Assembly: GCA_030693535.1 (NCBI GenBank)
Contig: JAUYAL010000077.1
Coordinates: 186,001 to 250,000 of the forward strand
Direction: 5' to 3'
Source of the DNA: Methylotenera sp.
GTDB lineage: Bacteria > Pseudomonadota > Gammaproteobacteria > Burkholderiales > Methylophilaceae
Length of the DNA: 64,000 bases
Shown here: positions 1 to 8,965 of the stretch, piece by piece
How the letters are laid out: every line of letters begins with the position of its first letter
How positions within the stretch are numbered: the stretch's first letter is position 1
The notes under the pieces: model-generated
What the model was told of the DNA's origin: nothing
Seen by the model: the letters and a program-made list of their open reading frames with translations, nothing else
Databases searched by the model: none
Program-made: the position numbers and the translations under genes

Positions 1-332
1 GTCTAAATTTCATTGAGTGCTTGCAAATGTTTGAAGCTGACGATGAAACTGAGGCCATTATTATGGTCGGCGAAATTGGTGGTTCAGATGAAGAGGCTGC
101 TGCTGAGTATATTAAAAGTCATGTTACTAAACCAGTTGCGGCTTACATTGCAGGGCAAACTGCCCCAGCAGGTAAGCGTATGGGGCATGCTGGTGCGATT
201 ATTTCTGGCGGTAGCGGCAAGGCTGCAGATAAAATTCGTGCTTTGGAATTGGCTGGTGCAGTTGTTGCAAGTTCTCCAGCAGGTTTGGGTGAAGCCGTAC
301 TAGCTGCGATAAGTCATAAAAATACGCATTAA
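1..332 (+). CDS. sucD: Succinyl-CoA synthetase alpha subunit, C-terminal part
   Basis: The 5' part lies outside the window. The reading frame is open from base 3 and ends at TAA 330-332. The encoded segment matches the C-terminal ligase domain of SucD, including the GHAGAI motif. Its histidine (codon 186-188) is the phospho-histidine of this family, which carries phosphate between succinyl phosphate and the nucleotide. With SucC the enzyme converts succinyl-CoA, ADP and Pi to succinate, CoA and ATP in the cytoplasmic TCA cycle. The C-terminus looks complete. The next gene follows after 28 bases. Confidence 0.95.
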   Translation, partial: LNFIECLQMFEADDETEAIIMVGEIGGSDEEAAAEYIKSHVTKPVAAYIAGQTAPAGKRMGHAGAIISGGSGKAADKIRALELAGAVVASSPAGLGEAVLAAISHKNTH

Positions 333-360
333 TCTTAATAAAGGTGATTACCATAATAAT

Positions 361-1329
361 ATGAAGACTATGCATAAACGCTTTTTTTTCACTCAAAGCT
401 TGTTAATAAGCCTATTGGCATGCATTGTTATGTCACCAGTCATGGCGGAAGAAGATGTATCTTTCCTGCTTACAGCGGCGTCTAAAGGCGATTTGGTGAT
501 GGTAAATAGTTTGTTAGCCAGTGGTGCAAGTGCCAATGCAAAAGATGAAGATGGCATTACCGCATTAATGTACGCAGCCCGCAAAGACAAAGCAGATGTA
601 GCATCTGCGCTGATTGGTAAAGGTGCAGGCATTAATGCTATAGATGCTGGTGGCTGGACGCCATTAATGTTTGCCGCCAAGAAAAATTACGTAGCCACCG
701 TCAGTGTCTTATTGGAAAAGGGTGCCGATGTTAAAGTACGTGATTCTTCTGGCTGGAGTGCTCTAGGCATAGCAGCAGTTTCTGGATTCTCACAAACTGT
801 TTATCTATTAGTTAGGCATGGCGCTGATGCGAATACTAAAAGTGATAATGGTAAAACTGTATTGATGTATGCTGCAAAAAGTGGCGACATTCCAACCATT
901 ACTGCGCTACTGGATAACAAAGCAAATATATTAGCGAAAGATAATTCAGGTATAACTGCATTAATGATAGCTGCGCGAGAAGGTCACGCGCCAGCGGTGG
1001 AGTTGCTAGCAAAGCGAGGTGCGGTTGTTAATCAAAAAGACCTCTCAAAATGGACTGCACTCACTTGGGCAGTTAAAAAGTCGAATGTTGAAGCTGTTAA
1101 TGCGCTGATAGCCGCTGGAGCCGATGTGAATAATTTAGATTCTGAAGGCACGCCTTTGCTGCATATTGCTGTGGGTAATGGTAAAACTGATATTGTTAAG
1201 TTATTGCTTGATAATAATGCAAAAGTAAAAGCTAAAGACCAGTATGGTTTAACGGCTTTAGTTTATGCACTTAAAGGTCAGCATACGGAGATTATTAAAC
1301 TGATCAAAGATGCAGGTGGCTCTTATTGA
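361..1329 (+). CDS. Secreted ankyrin-repeat protein
   Basis: 322 residues. The N-terminus has a basic start, a hydrophobic stretch and a VMA-type cleavage site at about residue 29, so it is probably exported to the periplasm. The rest, from about residue 33 to the end, is a series of eight to nine 33-residue ankyrin repeats with the usual G-T-A/P-L-M-x-A-A and L-L-x-x-G-A-D pattern. Ankyrin arrays bind proteins; the partner cannot be read from the sequence. An AAGGTGA ribosome site at about 340 supports the ATG at 361, although an ATG at 370 is also possible. Its stop overlaps the nadE start, so the two are probably cotranscribed. Confidence 0.85.
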   Translation: MKTMHKRFFFTQSLLISLLACIVMSPVMAEEDVSFLLTAASKGDLVMVNSLLASGASANAKDEDGITALMYAARKDKADVASALIGKGAGINAIDAGGWTPLMFAAKKNYVATVSVLLEKGADVKVRDSSGWSALGIAAVSGFSQTVYLLVRHGADANTKSDNGKTVLMYAAKSGDIPTITALLDNKANILAKDNSGITALMIAAREGHAPAVELLAKRGAVVNQKDLSKWTALTWAVKKSNVEAVNALIAAGADVNNLDSEGTPLLHIAVGNGKTDIVKLLLDNNAKVKAKDQYGLTALVYALKGQHTEIIKLIKDAGGSY

Positions 1330-2924
1330 AAGTTGCCATTGCGCAAATTAACTGCATGGTTGGCGACATTGCCGGCAATGTAGAGAAAATTATCGCGAGT
1401 GCAGATCAAGCTAAGGCACAAGGTGCCACACTGCTAGTTACACCTGAGTTGTCATTATGCGGTTACCCTCCTGAAGACTTGTTATTACGCGCAGACTTTT
1501 TAGAAGCGTGTCATACTCAGCTGCTAAAATTGAGCATTTCTTTGAACGGCATGACGGTCATTGTCGGACATCCTCATCAAGTCGGTGAGTTTTGTTATAA
1601 TGCAGCTTCTATTTTGCAAGATGGAAAAATTATTGCAACGTACCATAAGCATGCGCTACCCAATTACAGTGTGTTTGATGAAAAGCGTTACTTTAAAGCA
1701 GGCGATGACGCTACCGTATTTGAGCATCATGGCGTTAAAATCGGCGTGCTTATTTGTGCAGATGTTTGGGAATCTAACCCTGCAATTTTAGCTAAGAATG
1801 CAGGGGCAGAATTGCTTGTGGCATTAAATGCATCACCATTTCACATGGAAAAGCAATCAATCCGCTTAGAAGTATTACGTGAGCGCACTGTCGAAACTAA
1901 ATTGCCCATTATTTATGCCAATATGATGGGTGGGCAAGATGAACTGGTATTTGATGGGGGCTCGTTTGTGTTGAACGCAGAGGGCAATCTAACACATCAA
2001 TTACCTGCCTTTGAATCTGAATTAGCCATTATTGAGTTTGCTGGTTTACAACCTATATCAGCAGCAATCGCGCCGCATTTGAGTGTTGAAGCTTCCGTTT
2101 ATAATGCATTAAAGCTCGGATTACACGATTATGTGCATAAAAATGGCTTCCCCGGTGTTGTGCTGGGCTTGTCTGGTGGAGTAGATTCCGCCTTAACACT
2201 CGCAATAGCGGTAGATGCGTTAGGTGCCGAAAACGTACATGCAGTACTTATGTCGTCAGAGTTTACAGCAAATATGAGCGTTGATGATGCTGTGGAAATG
2301 GCAAATTTATTGGGTGTGAAATACAGCTTAATTCCTATTGTCACTTTATTTAATCAGTTTAGAAGCGCGCTTTCTAGTGAGTTTGCTGGTTTACCTTTCG
2401 ATACGACTGAAGAAAATCTGCAAGCGAGAATTCGTGGCATGCTACTGATGGCATTATCAAATAAATTTGGTAGTATAGTCGTTACAACTGGCAATAAAAG
2501 TGAGATGGCCGTTGGCTATTGCACTCTATATGGGGACATGGCGGGTGGTTTTGCTTTATTGAAGGATGTGCCGAAAACTTTGGTATATCGACTTAGTAGT
2601 TATCGTAATAGCCTGACTTATGTTATTCCGCAACGGATTATCACACGATCACCATCAGCAGAATTACGTGCAGATCAAAAAGATCAAGACAGTTTGCCAC
2701 CTTATGAAATACTAGATGCGATTGTAGAAGCTTATGTGGAAAATGATTTGGGACGAGCGGACATCATCACCATGGGTTTTAAGGAAGTCGACGTTAATCG
2801 TGTCGTTAACTTGATTGATAGGAATGAGTACAAGCGGCGCCAGTCCCCAGTAGGGGTGCGCATTACGCACAAAAGTTTTGGTAAAGACCGTCGCTATCCT
2901 ATTACCGTGAAACTGGATTTTTGA
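1326..2924 (+). CDS. nadE: Glutamine-dependent NAD+ synthetase
   Basis: 532 residues, the length of two-domain NadE. The N-terminal nitrilase-fold glutaminase (about 1-250) shows a plausible Glu41, Lys108, Cys144 triad; Cys144 sits in LICADVWE. The C-terminal synthetase domain has the SGGVDS pyrophosphate loop at 283-288 and the conserved TGNKSE segment. It amidates nicotinate adenine dinucleotide to NAD+ with ATP, using ammonia from glutamine. The start is TTG, overlapping the TGA of the ankyrin gene as TTGA, which suggests translational coupling. glnB follows, a frequent betaproteobacterial arrangement. Confidence 0.95.
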   Translation: MKVAIAQINCMVGDIAGNVEKIIASADQAKAQGATLLVTPELSLCGYPPEDLLLRADFLEACHTQLLKLSISLNGMTVIVGHPHQVGEFCYNAASILQDGKIIATYHKHALPNYSVFDEKRYFKAGDDATVFEHHGVKIGVLICADVWESNPAILAKNAGAELLVALNASPFHMEKQSIRLEVLRERTVETKLPIIYANMMGGQDELVFDGGSFVLNAEGNLTHQLPAFESELAIIEFAGLQPISAAIAPHLSVEASVYNALKLGLHDYVHKNGFPGVVLGLSGGVDSALTLAIAVDALGAENVHAVLMSSEFTANMSVDDAVEMANLLGVKYSLIPIVTLFNQFRSALSSEFAGLPFDTTEENLQARIRGMLLMALSNKFGSIVVTTGNKSEMAVGYCTLYGDMAGGFALLKDVPKTLVYRLSSYRNSLTYVIPQRIITRSPSAELRADQKDQDSLPPYEILDAIVEAYVENDLGRADIITMGFKEVDVNRVVNLIDRNEYKRRQSPVGVRITHKSFGKDRRYPITVKLDF

Positions 2925-3021
2925 ACTGTATTTAAGTTAGGCGGAAGTAATATTTCCACATTAATAGTTAATCAAACATGGGCTTGACTCAAAAAACAAC
3001 TATACTCATTAAACGATTTAG

Positions 3022-3387
<366 letters not shown>

Positions 3388-3394
3388 AATTTTT

Positions 3395-3423
3395 GGTAGG
3401 GGCGGCTATGCGTCACTCCTACC
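3395..3423 (+). terminator. Possible glnB terminator hairpin
   Basis: Arms GGTAGG (3395-3400) and CCTACC (3418-3423) flank a GC-rich inner segment 8 bases after the glnB stop. There is no clean T-tract afterwards, so termination is only a suggestion. Confidence 0.35.
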
Positions 3424-3822
3424 TCGTCGGTTTGCAAACTCACCGTTACAGCCATCTCCTTCAATTTTAAACGTATTCATGTGATTTTCATGACACGTTC
3501 ACCTTAAAACTTTCAACAATAAACTTTGAATAATCGTTGCGATGATTATTAAAGTGTTTTAGCACTAATTCTTATAAAAAATTTTGAATCCCACATTCTT
3601 ACATCAGCTATATAGCATCTTGTTAGATTAAAACATTCAACAATCTGGGTTAAACCCTTTTTTTCTGTTGGACAAATTTTTTTAAGGGAGCCATTAGCGC
3701 AATAGATTGATTTGTAATAGGTTTATGGTATGTAACTTTTATATTTGTGGAAATTTTTAGTGCATTATGTAAAGTTGTTTAGTCTGTGTAATGTTGCAGA
3801 AACATAGCTTTGTCTAATTTAG

Positions 3823-3846
3823 CGTCATTCCCACGCAGGAATGACG
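3823..3846. repeat. Intergenic 9-bp inverted repeat, REP-like
   Basis: Perfect arms CGTCATTCC (3823-3831) and GGAATGACG (3838-3846) around a 6-base loop. This resembles the GTCATTCC...GGAATGAC core of dispersed intergenic palindromes seen in many proteobacterial genomes. I see no second copy in this window. Confidence 0.55.
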
Positions 3847-3895
3847 AGATATAATTGAAAATCTCAGTTAAATGAAAGTTGAATATTTTAAATAG

Positions 3896-3913
3896 AGTGA
3901 TAAAAGTATCACT
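3896..3913. repeat. 7-bp hairpin AGTGATA/TATCACT
   Basis: Perfect 7-bp arms with a 4-base loop, about 100 bases upstream of the diguanylate cyclase start. It could be an operator or an RNA hairpin; nothing decides between them. Confidence 0.3.
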
Positions 3914-4012
3914 TAACTAGGTTTTGATTTTCCGATTAAACAGGAAAATGAATGCTGTATATTTTTTGGTAATCACTAATTTATTAGCTAAACATGCTTA
4001 ATAGCCAATACC

Positions 4013-5863
4013 ATGACAAATAGCAAACAATCAAAATCAGCTCTTGCACCTTTAGACATAGCGCGTGAGACTTTTAAGCAAATGGCTGTGCGTCGAATTG
4101 AGCCAACTCCTGATAACTATCTCCTAATCTACAATGAAATAGCAGGTACAACTGCAAAAGAGACTCTGGATAGTGCCTTTAAGAGAGTGCTTAAGTCATT
4201 GCCTCATGAAACTGCTGAGCAAGGAAAATGGGTTAATCGCTGGGAAAAACTTTTAAAACAGAATAATTGGGATGCATTGCCAGCGCTTTTAGGTGAAGGT
4301 ATGGATACTAGTGTTAATTTTTCTACTCAATGGCCAGACGCCATTCGAGATTTGCTGAAAGCTTGGGATGCAAAGCAGACTGGATTGGACTTGCCGAGAA
4401 AAAAAGAAGCACTAGAGCGTGTATTAATTAATTTTGGCAATGATCCATTATTAGCTAAGAAAATACAGACCATTGCTAGTAGTTGGCAGGAATATGGCGT
4501 CACTACTACAATTGATTCAAAAGCAATTAAATTGGTTAGTGATGAAATGCCAGTTCTGGCTAATTTAGTTAAAAATGTACCTGAAGATCTCATTAGTAAC
4601 GATGTTGGCATTGCTGTAGTTGAGCCAGATAAGTTTCAAGAGGCCTTCCGCACACTACAGGATATGCTAAGACAAGCGCTAAATCATGGGCTCATTCCAA
4701 GGTTAGATGGGTATCCTGAACTAAAAGAAGATGCGCAAAAAATTGCAATATTGGCTGATAGCGCTAAAAAAATAAAAGATTGGTATTTGGTTGCGAAACA
4801 ATTCAGGGCACTTTTGGTGCGTGTTGAACTGATTGGCGCCAATGAAAATGGTATCAAGCAGGATTTATTGCACTTGCTTAAATTATTGGTAGATAACATT
4901 AGTGAGCTAGTAGCTGATGATCAGTGGGTTAGAGGTCAAATAGCAGTGGTGCAAACGATTATTACCAGCCCTTTAGAACGGGCGATGATTCAAGATGCGG
5001 AAAAGAGTTTGAAAGAAGTTATTTTCAAGCAAGGAACGTTGAAGCATAGTTTGACTGAAGCTAAACATGCTTTCAAACATATGATAGCCACTTTTGTAGA
5101 TCGTTTAGGACATATGTCGACTTCTAGCGCAACGTATCAAGAAAAAATAGAAATTTTTTCTGGTAAGTTAGCTGAAACAGAAGATATTTCACAGATTAAT
5201 GCACTTCTTGAAAACTTGATGAAAGATACTCAAACAATGCAAACTGACATTGTGCGATCACGAGAAGACTTGTTGAACCAACGTGATCAGGTAGATGCAT
5301 CGCAAGAAAAAATTCTTAAATTGCAAGAAGAACTATCGCAACTTAGTGAAAAAGTTTCCATAGATCAGTTGACGGGTGTGCTTAATCGACGTGGTTTAGA
5401 TGATGCTATGGTGCGGGAAATTGCACGTGCCCAGCGGGGTGGGTCACAGTTATGTCTTGCATTATTAGATATTGATAACTTTAAGCATTTTAATGACACC
5501 TATGGCCATCATGTGGGAGACACGGCATTGCAGCACTTGGCAAAAGTGATACAAGATACCGTGAGGCCGACAGACATTACGGCACGATTTGGTGGAGAAG
5601 AGTTTGTGATACTGTTGCCAGATACAGCTATTGAACAAGCGGTAGAGACCATTTCGCGCTTGCAGCGTGCGCTGACAAAACAGTTTTTCTTAGGTAATAA
5701 TGAGCGATTGTTAATTACTTTTAGTGCTGGAGTTTCATTGTTTAATAAAGATGAAGAGCCGGTTTCTGTGTTAAATAGAGCAGACCAAGCGATGTATTTG
5801 GCAAAAAAAACAGGAAAAAATCGTGTAATGACAGAAATTGATTTATTTAAGGTTAAAAAATAA
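4013..5863 (+). CDS. Diguanylate cyclase (GGDEF domain)
   Basis: 616 residues, no membrane segment. The N-terminal part (about 10-120) has the ETFKQMAVRRIEPTPDNY type of segment found in a family of betaproteobacterial GGDEF proteins; the middle is helical, with coiled-coil character at about 400-450. The C-terminal GGDEF domain (about 450-610) has the active-site GGEEF at 527-531, the DIDNFKHFND metal-binding segment, and an RPTD inhibitory I-site five residues before GGEEF. It should therefore make c-di-GMP from two GTP and be product-inhibited. It is followed by a sensor kinase gene on the same strand. c-di-GMP control of motility would fit the flagellar genes further on, but a direct link is inference. 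Confidence 0.92.
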   Translation: MTNSKQSKSALAPLDIARETFKQMAVRRIEPTPDNYLLIYNEIAGTTAKETLDSAFKRVLKSLPHETAEQGKWVNRWEKLLKQNNWDALPALLGEGMDTSVNFSTQWPDAIRDLLKAWDAKQTGLDLPRKKEALERVLINFGNDPLLAKKIQTIASSWQEYGVTTTIDSKAIKLVSDEMPVLANLVKNVPEDLISNDVGIAVVEPDKFQEAFRTLQDMLRQALNHGLIPRLDGYPELKEDAQKIAILADSAKKIKDWYLVAKQFRALLVRVELIGANENGIKQDLLHLLKLLVDNISELVADDQWVRGQIAVVQTIITSPLERAMIQDAEKSLKEVIFKQGTLKHSLTEAKHAFKHMIATFVDRLGHMSTSSATYQEKIEIFSGKLAETEDISQINALLENLMKDTQTMQTDIVRSREDLLNQRDQVDASQEKILKLQEELSQLSEKVSIDQLTGVLNRRGLDDAMVREIARAQRGGSQLCLALLDIDNFKHFNDTYGHHVGDTALQHLAKVIQDTVRPTDITARFGGEEFVILLPDTAIEQAVETISRLQRALTKQFFLGNNERLLITFSAGVSLFNKDEEPVSVLNRADQAMYLAKKTGKNRVMTEIDLFKVKK

Positions 5864-6013
5864 TGTGTTTAAAGTATTTTTCATTTTAGGGCTCCTCTAT
5901 TCATTCAATTTTGTAGTTAATACCGTAAGTTAGAAAAATAGCATATGATGCCTTGTGTTACATGATGCTAAATATGGGTATTAAAATATTTTGATATATA
6001 AAGGTCACTAAAA

Positions 6014-7477
6014 TTGTCTCTATTGCCTGACGCCAGTTTGATATTAGATGCTCTCTTATTAGGAGTGACAGACGAGGTATATCTCATTGATGCTACATCC
6101 ATGCAAGTCATTTATGTGAGTGATAGTGCATTAAAAGACACTGGATATAAGCTGGAAGATATTAAAGAGCATCAAATTGAAAGCTTGTTGGGCGTCAGCC
6201 AGCAAACATTACATTCACACTTAGAAAATCATCGTGACCATATGTATTTCATCGCATTGCCACAAGAGCAATCGGCCATTATTGGTAATATTAATCATGA
6301 TCAGTTACGGGTAAAAATTTTGCAATCTGATAAACAAGATTTTATCTTAATAGTCAAAAATGATTTGGATGTTATTTCAACTAATGCATGCTTTACTTGT
6401 AAGGGTAATTACGAACAAAAATTAAGTGAGTATGAAACACGTTGTCAGGCGATGGTTGCTAATACACCTGGTGTGGTTTTTCAATTTCAGCTTGATAGCA
6501 ACGGCGAAATAAAGTTTATTTATCTTACTGAGGGATGCAATTCCTTATTGGGTCAGAAAGCCGCAGACCTGATAGAAGATGCCCGCCCACTTTTTGCTAT
6601 GATGAATGCTAGAGACCGTAGCGCGTTACGCAAACGTCTTGAGTTGTCTAGTGTAGAGCTTAGTCTGCTGAATTGGGAAGGCCGCGTTTGGATTGATGGC
6701 TGGCAGGATAATAAATGGCTTGATCTGCGCGCTATACCAAGAGTTCTGAGTAATGGTGTGATTCAGTGGGAAGGGATTATGACCAATATCACTCAAAGTA
6801 AGAGTGAAAAAAGTGAAATTGAAAAATCGCGACGTGAATTAGGTGAGTTAACGGCACATATACACCGGATCAAAGAACAAGAGCGTAGCGCTATAGCGCG
6901 CGAAATTCATGATGACTTGGGGGGTAATTTAACAGCGATTAAAATTGGCTTATCTTCCATGATAAATCGAATTAATGCAGATAAAGCAGTCTCTGTCGCA
7001 CAGGTTCGGAGCTTAGAGGAAATTATAGATAGCACCTTTGATGCCGTGCACAGGATTTCTAGTGACTTAAGACCTAACGTATTAGATTTGGGTATAGTAG
7101 CAGCGTTAGAATGGCAGGCAAAAGAGTTTGAAGCGCAATTAGATGTTACTTGTAAATTCAGTTCCAATCAGGCTGAAATAATAGTATTGCCTGAGCAAGC
7201 AATTACTCTATTCAGAGTTTTTCAGGAGTCAATGTCTAATATAGTAAAACATGCACATGCAACTCACGTTGAGGTAGATTTAAATGCAGGCAAGAATGAC
7301 ATTATTCTAACAATTAGTGATAATGGTGTAGGTATTAAATCTGGTGATGCGCTTAAGACAAATTCATTTGGTTTACGTGGCATGCGAGAACGTGCGGCAG
7401 CTTTACAGGGAAGCTTTAATGTGACTCAATCTGCTGAGCAAGGAACAGTCATTACATTAACAATTCCAATAGATTAA
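6014..7477 (+). CDS. PAS-domain sensor histidine kinase, NarL-type (HisKA_3)
   Basis: 487 residues, apparently soluble. There is a first PAS-like region at about 10-110, a second PAS at about 145-265 ending in GIMTNITQ, a HisKA_3 dimerisation/phosphoacceptor region with AREIHDDLGG (phosphorylated His about 299), and a C-terminal HATPase domain with the N box (FQESMSNIVKHAHA), DNGVG and GLRGMRERA. This is the architecture of kinases that pair with NarL/LuxR response regulators, and such a regulator is the next gene. The start is TTG, chosen because AAGGT at 6001-6005 is at the right distance and the N-terminal PAS would otherwise be cut. The signal is unknown. Confidence 0.9.
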   Translation: MSLLPDASLILDALLLGVTDEVYLIDATSMQVIYVSDSALKDTGYKLEDIKEHQIESLLGVSQQTLHSHLENHRDHMYFIALPQEQSAIIGNINHDQLRVKILQSDKQDFILIVKNDLDVISTNACFTCKGNYEQKLSEYETRCQAMVANTPGVVFQFQLDSNGEIKFIYLTEGCNSLLGQKAADLIEDARPLFAMMNARDRSALRKRLELSSVELSLLNWEGRVWIDGWQDNKWLDLRAIPRVLSNGVIQWEGIMTNITQSKSEKSEIEKSRRELGELTAHIHRIKEQERSAIAREIHDDLGGNLTAIKIGLSSMINRINADKAVSVAQVRSLEEIIDSTFDAVHRISSDLRPNVLDLGIVAALEWQAKEFEAQLDVTCKFSSNQAEIIVLPEQAITLFRVFQESMSNIVKHAHATHVEVDLNAGKNDIILTISDNGVGIKSGDALKTNSFGLRGMRERAAALQGSFNVTQSAEQGTVITLTIPID

Positions 7478-8073
7478 TTAGAGGCACCTTAAAGTTTTTG
7501 TATTGTAAGTTTTTACTACAATAAAAAATAGCCATATTTTCAATATACTTCGTCTGACTTTATTTCACCCCAGTAGTAAATCCCTTTTACTCCACTTGCA
7601 ATTTTCCTTAATTTTCAGTGAATAAAGCCAACCCTTACTATTCATAAAAAAACTTATTAAACAATAATTTAATAAAATTTACTAGAATAAATATGAATGA
7701 AAATAGTTGCTAATTAATCTGGCACACTGTTTGCTTCTATGTATATATCTATACAAAATTCAATGCTAAAAATGACAATTTCTCGCAAAATATTTAAAAA
7801 TTCATTCATTAAAAAGTTTGTATGTATTTTGGCTAAGTTCTTTGTATTTAAAGGGATTAACGCATTTTTTTTAAATATTTTTTTAGAAAAAGTGTCGAAT
7901 GTTAATTGCAAAGATAAGCTATTTGTTAGTTGGACATCTTTATCCGTCACATTTCCTACTGTTGAAAAATTAACACTTATGTCGAAGGCGCTACGGCACT
8001 TTAAATCATTATGGTTATTGGCTTCACAAATAATTTATTTTGAGAGCAATGTAATATTTACATGGAATAGAGC
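7478..8073. other. Gene-free leader region between sensor kinase and regulator
   Basis: About 600 very AT-rich bases. A near-consensus sigma-54 promoter lies at 7719-7736 and points to the regulator gene, leaving a leader of about 330 bases. No terminator is obvious within it. An open frame at 7739-8077 is not supported as a gene. Confidence 0.6.
7719..7736 (+). promoter_or_regulatory. Sigma-54 (RpoN) promoter, -24/-12
   Basis: The site reads CTGGCAC, then 5 bases, then TTGCTT. GG (7721-7722) and GC (7733-7734) are exactly 10 bases apart, as the consensus TGGCAC-N5-TTGC requires. The predicted transcription start is near 7746. It would drive the response regulator gene at 8074 with a long leader, or an independent small RNA. 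I saw no other match of this quality in the gene-free regions checked. Confidence 0.75.
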
Positions 8074-8721
8074 ATGATGAAAAACAATCAAATTAAAGTA
8101 ATTATTGCCGATGACCATGCGATTCTAAGAGCAGGTCTCAAGCAAATTTTGGCTGAAACTGATGATATTGTAGTTATTTCTGAGGCAGAAAATGCTGCCG
8201 AAGCCATTAAGCTTGGATGCCAGAATGAGGCCGACGTATTGTTGCTGGACATTGCCTTGCCAGACAGAAGTGGTATGGATGCACTTAAATACATAAAACA
8301 TGTCAACACACATATCGCCGTTTTGATGTTGTCGATGTATAAAGAAGATCAGTATGCTGTCCGTGCTTTAAAATCAGGTGCGGCTGGTTACCTATGCAAG
8401 CAGAGTGCTTCTTCTGAATTGGTTAATGCGATTCGAATCGTGGCTAAAGGGAAAAAATATATTACCCCAGAAGTGGCAGAAATACTGGCTAATCAAGTAG
8501 GTATCGAAAGTGTTAAAGCACCACACGAAACTCTCTCAGACAGAGAATTCCAAACTCTCACTATGATTGCATCAGGTTTTTCTGTTGGAGATATCGCTGA
8601 GAAATTATCACTTTCAGTGAAAACCATCAGTATGTACCGCACACGGATGCTGGAGAAAATGCAGTTACGCCACAATGCTGATATTACACATTACGCGATT
8701 AAAAACCATCTTGTTGATTAA
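8074..8721 (+). CDS. NarL/LuxR-family response regulator
   Basis: 215 residues. The receiver domain (about 7-125) has the acidic pair DD at 13-14, the phosphoacceptor Asp59 in LLLDIALP and the conserved Lys in YLCKQSA. The C-terminal LuxR-type helix-turn-helix (about 150-212) has LSDRE, GFSVGDIAEKLSLS and KTISMYRTRMLEK. It is the likely partner of the kinase encoded just upstream and would bind DNA as a phosphorylated dimer. Two adjacent ATGs (8074, 8077) are possible starts. The family resembles UvrY/GacA-type regulators. Targets are not visible. Confidence 0.92.
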   Translation: MMKNNQIKVIIADDHAILRAGLKQILAETDDIVVISEAENAAEAIKLGCQNEADVLLLDIALPDRSGMDALKYIKHVNTHIAVLMLSMYKEDQYAVRALKSGAAGYLCKQSASSELVNAIRIVAKGKKYITPEVAEILANQVGIESVKAPHETLSDREFQTLTMIASGFSVGDIAEKLSLSVKTISMYRTRMLEKMQLRHNADITHYAIKNHLVD

Positions 8722-8786
8722 ATAAATCAATCTCAGTTTGATTTTTTCTTATTAAATACTTTTCACCCCTTAAGTAATCCTAGATA

Positions 8787-8814
8787 GCTAAAAACTAAAG
8801 TAGGCTAGTTTTAG
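8787..8814 (+). terminator. Possible terminator after the response regulator
   Basis: GCTAAAAACT (8787-8796) can pair with AGTTTTAGC (8806-8814) with one bulged A, followed by a short T-containing stretch. It lies 66 bases after the regulator stop. Weak. Confidence 0.35.
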
Positions 8815-8965
8815 CCCTCTGTTTTCTGCATTAATCCCACCGAATTTTCTGATAATAGAACTATTGTGACATGCGCACTCTGTCTAATCATGACGTTGCT
8901 CAAAGCCATTCCATAATTTAGCTAGGTAGCTATGTTTTGAGAGGTAAGATTAATAAGGATTAGTA

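Larger units (their letters stand above)
3424..4012. other. Gene-free region before the diguanylate cyclase
   Basis: About 590 AT-rich bases with no convincing gene on either strand. It contains two clear small dyads (3823-3846 and 3896-3913), described separately. No convincing sigma-70 promoter could be fixed by eye. Confidence 0.5.

Noticed and set aside
2984..3006. TTGACT and TATACT upstream of glnB as a sigma-70 promoter
   Set aside because: The spacing is 11 bases instead of about 17.
7739..8077. Open frame of 112 codons between the sensor kinase and the regulator
   Set aside because: Its ATG lies upstream of the start predicted for the sigma-54 promoter, it has no ribosome site, its composition is that of AT-rich spacer, it overlaps the regulator start and resembles no family.
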